Both the position numbers and the translations under genes were made by a program. Below the pieces are notes generated by a model. That model saw only the letters and a program-made list of their open reading frames with translations. It made no database searches and was not told where the DNA came from. This document shows, in pieces, positions 7,325-11,222 of a stretch of 11,222 nucleotides of DNA. Position 1 is the first letter of the stretch. Each line of letters starts with the position of its first letter. Origin of the DNA: an uncultured beta proteobacterium (GTDB lineage Bacteria > Pseudomonadota > Gammaproteobacteria > Burkholderiales > Burkholderiaceae_C); NCBI GenBank assembly GCA_903944555.1, contig CAJASG010000284.1, positions 1 through 11,222 on the forward strand. The letters are read 5' to 3'.

Positions 7325-7978
7325 ATGAGCGGACTTTTTATCAGTTTTGAAGGCATCGACGGAGCCGGTAAATCCAGCCACATGGAGGGCCTGGCAATGG
7401 CCTTTCGGACGCAGGGGCGGACGGTTACGCTGACCCGCGAACCCGGTGGCACGCCGTTGGCGGAGCAATTGCGCCAAATGGTATTGAACGACCCCATGGA
7501 CGCCATGACCGAGGCGTTACTGGTGTTTGCAGCCCGGCGCGACCACTTGGTGCGGGTCATTGCCCCCGCCTTGGTGCGCGGCGAGGTGATTTTGTGTGAT
7601 CGATTTACCGATTCCACATTTGCCTATCAAGGGGGCGGGCGTGGGTTTGACTGGCAAGTGCTCTCGGTTTTGGAGCAGTGGGTTCAGGGAACGCCCGTGC
7701 CAGGGGCATCGATTGGCGTGCATCATGTGCTGCAACCTGATCTGACGTTGTGGTTTGACTTGCCCGCCGAAGTGGCGGCGCAAAGGCTGGTCAGTGCACG
7801 GGTACCGGACAAGTTTGAATCGCAACCCTTGCCATTTTTTGAGAAGGTGGCCAATGGTTACGCGCTGAGAATGGCCGCAGACCCGACACGATTTGCCCGA
7901 ATCAATGCGAATCAGGCCGCTCAAGTGGTGTGGATGGAAGTTGAACAGGCGGTCCGCAACCAAGGATTTCTGCCATGA
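7325..7978 (+). CDS. tmk: Thymidylate kinase
   Basis: A 217-residue protein from the ATG at 7325; an in-frame ATG at 7313 would add MKEK and is almost as plausible, lying 4 bp after the mltG stop. I preferred [17 protein letters not shown] because it matches the usual start of the family. Seen: the P-loop GIDGAGKS (10-17), TREPGG (37-42, substrate binding), ARRDHL (70-75), the [17 protein letters not shown] segment (91-107) and a LID-like region around 158-180. It phosphorylates dTMP to dTDP with ATP in the cytosol for DNA synthesis. The LID carries few Arg residues compared with the E. coli enzyme. The TGA overlaps the holB ATG by four bases. Confidence 0.96.
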   Translation: MSGLFISFEGIDGAGKSSHMEGLAMAFRTQGRTVTLTREPGGTPLAEQLRQMVLNDPMDAMTEALLVFAARRDHLVRVIAPALVRGEVILCDRFTDSTFAYQGGGRGFDWQVLSVLEQWVQGTPVPGASIGVHHVLQPDLTLWFDLPAEVAAQRLVSARVPDKFESQPLPFFEKVANGYALRMAADPTRFARINANQAAQVVWMEVEQAVRNQGFLP

Positions 7979-8979
7979 CGCCCCCTTGGATTGGGGTGCA
8001 GACGCGCCAATTGCTGGCACAGCGCGGGCACGCATGGTTGTTGCACGGCCCGTCCGGTCTGGGTCAGTACAGTTTGGCCATGGCGTTGGCCCGGGCTTGG
8101 CTGTGTGAGCAACCCAGGCAGCAGGGGGAGGGCATTTCTAGTGCCTGCGGCATCTGTGGAAGTTGCCACGCCATTGATGTGCGGACGCACGCGGACCTTT
8201 GTGTGCTAATGCCCGAGGTGACCATGCTGGACTTGGGTTGGCCTCTGAGCGAGAAAGCGCAGACCGAAGTCGACGACAAAAAACGCAAGGCCAGCAAGGA
8301 AATCCGGGTGGATGCCATGCGCGATGCGGTGGAGTTCTCCCAGCGCACCAGTGCAAGGGGGCGGGGCAAGGTGGTTTTGGTGTTTCCCGCAGAGAACATG
8401 AATGCGATCACGGCCAATGCTTTGCTCAAAACGCTGGAGGAGCCGCCGGGTGATGTCAAATTCGTTCTTGCAAGCGAATCCGCCCACCAATTGCTTCCGA
8501 CCATCCGCAGCCGTTGCCTGGGGCATTCCATGCACTGGCCCGACACGCAGTCCAGCTTGGATTGGATGCAATCTCAGGGCGTGGCAACGCCACAGGCACA
8601 GCGCATGCTCAAGGCCAGCGGTGGGCGTCCAGAGGATGCCATGGCGTTCGCGGGGTCAGGGCGTGACCCCAATGTGTGGAACGCATTGCCCAAGGCCATG
8701 GCGCGTGGCGAAACCTTATTTTTCAAAGACTGGTCACCGCCACAAATCATCGACGCACTGCACAAGCTGTGTCACGATCTGATGGCCATCAAAACAGGCG
8801 CCGCGCCGCGGTTTTTTGACCCGGTTGACCTGGGCAGGCCCCCCTCCATGGGGGTTTTGAGCGGGTGGAGCAAGGCGCTTGCGAGTGCCATGCGAACGAT
8901 GGACCATCCCTTCAATGCAGGCTTGATGCAAGAGGCACTTGTGGGGCAAGCCAAAACGGCCCTAAACTCACCGCATTGA
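7975..8979 (+). CDS. holB: DNA polymerase III, delta prime subunit (clamp loader)
   Basis: A 334-residue AAA+ protein. AAGGA at 7962-7966 lies 8 nt before the ATG, which overlaps the tmk stop. Seen: a degenerate Walker [10 protein letters not shown] (25-33), in which the usual Lys is Gln, as expected for a delta prime subunit that does not hydrolyse ATP; four zinc-ligand cysteines (44, 58, 61, 64; C-G-I-C-G-S-C); [12 protein letters not shown] (110-121); [12 protein letters not shown] (132-143); [11 protein letters not shown] (148-158); and the SRC arginine-finger motif (179-181), which stimulates ATP hydrolysis in the neighbouring DnaX subunit. A basic insertion ([10 protein letters not shown], 100-109) sits before the sensor region. 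It acts in the replisome, loading the beta sliding clamp. Confidence 0.96.
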   Translation: MTPPWIGVQTRQLLAQRGHAWLLHGPSGLGQYSLAMALARAWLCEQPRQQGEGISSACGICGSCHAIDVRTHADLCVLMPEVTMLDLGWPLSEKAQTEVDDKKRKASKEIRVDAMRDAVEFSQRTSARGRGKVVLVFPAENMNAITANALLKTLEEPPGDVKFVLASESAHQLLPTIRSRCLGHSMHWPDTQSSLDWMQSQGVATPQAQRMLKASGGRPEDAMAFAGSGRDPNVWNALPKAMARGETLFFKDWSPPQIIDALHKLCHDLMAIKTGAAPRFFDPVDLGRPPSMGVLSGWSKALASAMRTMDHPFNAGLMQEALVGQAKTALNSPH

Positions 8980-8988
8980 GCATTTCCC

Positions 8989-9351
8989 ATGAGCACGTCA
9001 CCTACCCCCACTCCACGGCCCAGCGTCATTCAGCTTTCCATTAAGGAAAAGGCTGCTTTGTATGCTGCGTACATTCCTCTGTTTACTGAAGGGGGCGTGT
9101 TTATTCCGACTTCAAGGGATTACTCTCTGGGGGATGACGTGTATGTGCTGCTGTCCCTGCCGGACGACACGCAGCGCTATCCGGTCGCCGGAAAGGTGGC
9201 CTGGGTCACCCCCGCCAAGGCGGCAGGTGGGCGGGCGCAAGGTGTTGGCATCTTGTTCCCCAAAGATGAGAAATCGAGGTTGTTGCGGCTGAAAATTGAA
9301 GAAATTCTGGGCGCGCACCTGGCCTCCGACCGTCCAACGCAGACTATCTGA
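8989..9351 (+). CDS. pilZ: PilZ-domain protein (type IV pilus PilZ)
   Basis: A 120-residue protein that is a single PilZ fold: RPSVIQLSIKEKAALYAAYIPL, FTEGGVFIPTSRDYSLGDDVYVLLSLPDD, YPVAGKVAWVTP and RAQGVGILFPKDE. The c-di-GMP-binding RxxxR and (D/N)xSxxG motifs of canonical PilZ domains are not seen; the second is replaced by TEGGVF. That is what is known for the pilus-assembly PilZ of Pseudomonas and Xanthomonas, which works through protein partners such as PilB and FimX. Location next to holB is the standard site for this pilZ in beta- and gammaproteobacteria. It starts 9 bp after holB with no strong Shine-Dalgarno. The symbol rests on fold and position; no other pil gene is in view. Confidence 0.88.
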   Translation: MSTSPTPTPRPSVIQLSIKEKAALYAAYIPLFTEGGVFIPTSRDYSLGDDVYVLLSLPDDTQRYPVAGKVAWVTPAKAAGGRAQGVGILFPKDEKSRLLRLKIEEILGAHLASDRPTQTI

Positions 9352-9360
9352 ACCTTCATT

Positions 9361-9382
9361 CCGGCTGCCATTGCGCGGCCGG
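9361..9382. repeat. Short inverted repeat between pilZ and tatD
   Basis: CCGGC at 9361-9365 pairs with GCCGG at 9378-9382 (loop 12 nt), and the pairing can extend outward to TTCC/GGGAA with one bulged G. There is no T-tract. It sits in the 45-bp gap before the tatD-type gene and is probably only a weak mRNA hairpin. Confidence 0.35.
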
Positions 9383-9396
9383 GAACTCGCACATCC

Positions 9397-10191
9397 ATGT
9401 TTACCGACTCCCATTGCCACCTAACTTTTCCCGAGCTGACAGCATCTTTGGGCGAAATACGTGCGTCCATGGCGAAAGCCCAAGTGGATCGCGCCTTGTG
9501 TATTTGCACCACGCTGGAAGAGTTCCCAGATGTGCACCAATTGGCGTTGCAATATGGGAATTTTTGGGCGAGTGTGGGTGTGCACCCAGACAACGAAGGT
9601 GTTACCGAACCCACGCTGGAGGATCTACTAACGCTCGGTTCATTGCCCAAGGTGGTTGCTATTGGGGAAACCGGTTTAGACTACTTCCGTCTTGGGGGCC
9701 GTACGGTGGCTGATTTGGAGTGGCAACGCGAGCGTTTTCGCACCCATATTCGGGCCGCTCGCCAATTAAAAAAGCCACTGGTGATTCATACACGCAGTGC
9801 TTCCGCAGACACTTTGGCCATTTTGCGGGAAGAGGGCGAAGACGGCGGGGCTGGTTCAGCTGGCGGTGTTTTTCATTGTTTTACGGAAAGTGCGGAAGTT
9901 GCCAAAGCTGCGTTGGAGATGGGCTTCTATATTTCCTTTTCGGGAATACTGACTTTCAAAACGGCACAAGATCTTCGGGATGTTGCCGCCTGGGTCCCGA
10001 TGGACCGATTGCTGATTGAAACCGACAGTCCCTACCTTGCACCGGTTCCGTTTAGGGGTAAGACCAACAATCCATCCTATGTACCTTACGTTGCCAAGCA
10101 GTTGGCCGCCATAAGGGATTGCAGCATTGAGGTGATTGGTGAGGCTACCAGTCGCAATTTCACACGACTTTTCGATGGTGTTGGAGTATGA
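9397..10191 (+). CDS. ycfH: TatD family metal-dependent deoxyribonuclease (YcfH-type)
   Basis: A 264-residue TIM-barrel hydrolase of usual family length. Metal ligands and signatures are all seen: DSHCHL with His6 and His8, AIGETGLDYF (Glu91), LVIHTRSA (His131), VFHCF (His160) and IETDSPYLAP (Asp210), followed by RGKTNNPSYV. Members cleave DNA 3'-5' and have been linked to DNA repair, oxidative stress and D-amino-acid-tRNA chemistry; the exact role of this paralogue is not fixed. The order tmk-holB-(pilZ)-ycfH matches the conserved arrangement, which favours YcfH over TatD itself. The Shine-Dalgarno is weak (CGGGA, 12 nt upstream). The stop overlaps the ankyrin gene start as ATGA. Confidence 0.95.
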   Translation: MFTDSHCHLTFPELTASLGEIRASMAKAQVDRALCICTTLEEFPDVHQLALQYGNFWASVGVHPDNEGVTEPTLEDLLTLGSLPKVVAIGETGLDYFRLGGRTVADLEWQRERFRTHIRAARQLKKPLVIHTRSASADTLAILREEGEDGGAGSAGGVFHCFTESAEVAKAALEMGFYISFSGILTFKTAQDLRDVAAWVPMDRLLIETDSPYLAPVPFRGKTNNPSYVPYVAKQLAAIRDCSIEVIGEATSRNFTRLFDGVGV

Positions 10192-10847
10192 GAATTTACA
10201 TTAGATACGTCTTGTATCTATTTGTTTTAATTCAATTTTCTTTATCTCATGCAGGTTCGTATGATGACTATTTCTTGGCCGTTGAGAAAGATAATGCGCT
10301 GTTGGTCAGTGCATTACTCCAGCGTGGGTTTGATCCCAATACGGTCAACCCTAAAGGTCAAGCCGGGCTACTGATCGCATTGCGGGAGTCATCGCTCAAG
10401 GTGGTAGATGTTTTGCTCGCTCACACCGGTACCGACGTGGAGGTCAGAACACCTCAGGATGAAAGCCCGTTGATGTTGGCTGCGCTAAACGGGTTGACAG
10501 AGGTCTGTGAACGATTAATAGCGCGCGATGCTGATGTCAACAAGCCAGGGTGGGCTCCATTGCATTACGCGGCCACCGGTGGACATATTGAAATCATTCA
10601 GCTGTTACTGGACAACCATGCGTACATTGATGCAGCATCTCCCAACGGGAGCACGCCGCTCATGATGGCGGCAATGTTTGGAACCCCGTCCTCAGTGAAG
10701 TTGCTTCTTGATGCTGGCGCAGACGTGACGTTGAAGAACAGCTTGGGACTGACCGCAGTTGACTTTGCCCTGAACGCCAAACGTACGGAGTCTGCGGACA
10801 TCCTGGCTGCGTCTATCCGAGCTCGGAATTCCAAAGGAGTCTGGTGA
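10188..10847 (+). CDS. Exported ankyrin-repeat protein
   Basis: A 219-residue protein with a signal peptide (residues 1-22, hydrophobic YVLYLFVLIQFSL, likely signal peptidase I site after SHA), so probably periplasmic. Four to five ankyrin repeats follow: about 25-55 (divergent), 56-90 (GQAGLLIALRESSLKVVDVLL), 91-120 (DESPLMLAALNGLTEVCERL, DADVN), 121-152 (WAPLHYAATGGHIEIIQLLL) and 153-186 (GSTPLMMAAMFGTPSSVKLL), with a capping helix to the end. Ankyrin proteins mediate binding; no catalytic domain is attached and the partner is unknown. It is coupled to ycfH by a 4-base overlap. GGAG lies only one base before the ATG, so initiation may depend on upstream translation. The first 70 bases are clearly AT-rich compared with the genes before it. 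Confidence 0.92.
   Translation: MRIYIRYVLYLFVLIQFSLSHAGSYDDYFLAVEKDNALLVSALLQRGFDPNTVNPKGQAGLLIALRESSLKVVDVLLAHTGTDVEVRTPQDESPLMLAALNGLTEVCERLIARDADVNKPGWAPLHYAATGGHIEIIQLLLDNHAYIDAASPNGSTPLMMAAMFGTPSSVKLLLDAGADVTLKNSLGLTAVDFALNAKRTESADILAASIRARNSKGVW
10202..10220 (+). terminator. Weak hairpin with T-rich tail at the start of the ankyrin gene
   Basis: TAGATAC (10202-10208) and GTATCTA (10214-10220) are perfect complementary arms around a 5-nt loop, directly followed by TTTGTTTT. The shape is terminator-like but the stem has few G-C pairs, and it lies inside codons 5-11 of the ankyrin gene. It could attenuate distal expression or limit initiation; it may also be chance in an AT-rich signal-peptide stretch. 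Confidence 0.25.
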
Positions 10848-10858
10848 ACCTGGTGCCG

Positions 10859-10881
10859 ATGCTTGTAATTCGTACAAGCAT
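10859..10881. terminator. Inverted repeat after the operon, possible bidirectional terminator
   Basis: Nine-base arms ATGCTTGTA (10859-10867) and TACAAGCAT (10873-10881) flank a 5-nt loop, 11 bases after the ankyrin stop codon. The following bases, TACTTTAT, are only partly T-rich. The location at the end of the mltG-to-ankyrin operon makes a terminator the best guess; a regulator operator for a gene beyond the right edge is the alternative. Confidence 0.5.
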
Positions 10882-10891
10882 TACTTTATAC

Positions 10892-10903
10892 GATGTATAC
10901 ATC
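10892..10903. repeat. 12-bp perfect palindrome
   Basis: GATGTATACATC is its own reverse complement. It lies 10 bp after the preceding inverted repeat and may belong to the same intergenic regulatory or terminating structure. Confidence 0.45.
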
Positions 10904-10920
10904 CGTTAGGTGTTGATTTT

Positions 10921-10937
10921 GTTGAAGATTTTTCAAC
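10921..10937. repeat. Short inverted repeat GTTGAA/TTCAAC
   Basis: GTTGAA (10921-10926) and TTCAAC (10932-10937) pair around a 5-nt loop. It is the third small symmetrical element within 80 bp and immediately precedes the ribosome binding site of the six-codon ORF. Confidence 0.4.
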
Positions 10938-10950
10938 TGAAGGTAAAAAA

Positions 10951-10971
10951 ATGGCTATCTGGTGGCTTTGA
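10951..10971 (+). CDS. Possible six-codon leader ORF (MAIWWL) with tandem Trp codons
   Basis: ATG GCT ATC TGG TGG CTT TGA is preceded by GAAGG (10939-10943) with ideal 7-nt spacing. The two adjacent Trp codons recall trp-type leader peptides that sense charged tRNA. A short GGCT/AGCC hairpin (10964-10977) overlaps its end and is followed by GG and TTTTT (10980-10984). The stem is only 4 bp, no trp gene is in view, and the downstream gene lies beyond the window, so this is a candidate only. Confidence 0.2.
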   Translation: MAIWWL

Positions 10972-10984
10972 ACAGCCGGTTTTT

Positions 10985-11222
10985 CAGGGCGCAAGGCGGC
11001 ATCAGTGGCACGCAACGACCTACACCGCGAAGTTGAAACCGCACCGGGCAAGCACCCCGCAGGGCCTGAAACTGGAGCGCCGTCGCCCACAGGCTGTAGG
11101 CCGGTCGGGTATCCCTCTCGGCGCTTTCCATGGGGCTGCGCCCCATACCCCAGCACCCGTACGGGCCTAGGCCGTAGCATGTTCACAAGGCATTCCACCT
11201 GATCAGAAGCCTCCCGGATCGC
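10985..11222. other. GC-rich noncoding tract with many complementary arms (structured RNA or repeat element edge)
   Basis: No reading frame here resembles a known protein, although two are open by virtue of GC richness. Complementary segments are dense: GGA-GCGCCG (11074-11082) with CGGCGC-TT-TCC (11119-11129); ATGGGGC (11130-11136) with GCCCCAT (11140-11146), a tight 7-bp hairpin; TAGGCC (11097-11102) with GGCCTA (11164-11169) enclosing CGGGT (11106-11110) with ACCCG (11155-11159); and overlapping palindromes CCCGTACGGG (11156-11165) and GGCCTAGGCC (11164-11173). Some of these pairings exclude each other. Base composition and texture change sharply from the AT-rich stretch before about 10970. 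Possible identities are an intergenic repeat, a structured RNA or 5' leader, or the noncoding end of a mobile element that continues to the right; none can be established here. Confidence 0.4.

Noticed and set aside
6817..7617. 266-codon open frame on the minus strand
   Set aside because: It is antisense to mltG and tmk, both with full catalytic motifs; high GC makes such shadow frames common.
7975..8979. Gln in place of the Walker A Lys in HolB as a sign of inactivation
   Set aside because: Delta prime subunits normally do not hydrolyse ATP and have degenerate P-loops; the SRC arginine finger and zinc cysteines are intact.
8989..9351. Missing c-di-GMP motifs in the PilZ protein as a degenerated domain
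   Set aside because: Absence of these motifs is known for the type IV pilus PilZ subgroup encoded next to holB, so it is expected.
10905..10912. GTTAGGT resembling an integron attC R' core
   Set aside because: No matching RYYYAAC partner lies at a suitable distance on the correct strand, and no integrase or cassette structure is visible.
11156..11176. GTACGG-containing stem resembling group II intron domain V
   Set aside because: The 34-nt domain V architecture (AGC triad, GAAA tetraloop) is not present and no reverse transcriptase is in view.
10881..11198. Minus-strand open frame of about 105 codons in the terminal tract
   Set aside because: The peptide is rich in Arg, Pro and Gly with no recognisable domain, crosses a sharp change in base composition and has no ribosome binding site. 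It is kept only as an alternative explanation for the terminal tract.

Overview
The window looks like a chromosomal segment of a GC-rich betaproteobacterium, most likely Burkholderiales and close to Comamonadaceae (Rhodoferax/Polaromonas-like). This is inferred from the protein style, the cluster mltG-tmk-holB-pilZ-tatD, and a CheZ of enterobacterial length. No rRNA or tRNA gene, CRISPR array or recognisable transposase is visible.

Layout. (1) Positions 1-1462 look rearranged. The 5' part of a di-heme cytochrome c peroxidase-like lipoprotein gene (minus strand, running off the left edge) abuts, and at its start codon overlaps, the C-terminal remnant of a protein kinase (plus strand). A solitary ParB-like DNA-binding protein follows. 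(2) Positions 1495-4546 are a metabolic block. An iron-containing alcohol dehydrogenase (minus) diverges from an HSL-type esterase, which is translationally coupled (ATGA) to an unusual one-chain fusion of a hotdog acyl-CoA thioesterase and a GNAT acetyltransferase. (3) Positions 4555-6301 are on the minus strand: cheZ, far from visible chemotaxis partners, and ygfZ, with an 18-bp perfect palindrome between them. (4) Positions 6325-10847 form a tightly packed plus-strand operon: mltG (murein terminase), tmk (dTMP kinase), holB (clamp-loader delta prime), a PilZ-domain pilus protein, a TatD/YcfH deoxyribonuclease and an exported ankyrin-repeat protein. Spacings are short and two junctions are 4-base overlaps. 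(5) Positions 10848-11222 have no convincing gene. They hold a run of AT-rich inverted repeats, a six-codon ORF with tandem Trp codons behind a good Shine-Dalgarno, and a GC-rich tract with several long complementary arms that could be a structured RNA or the edge of a repeat element.

Most of the window is ordinary chromosome. The parts worth a second look are the peroxidase/kinase junction, the thioesterase-GNAT fusion with its neighbours, the cheZ upstream palindrome and the structured 3' end. No novel defence or mobile system can be demonstrated from this sequence alone.
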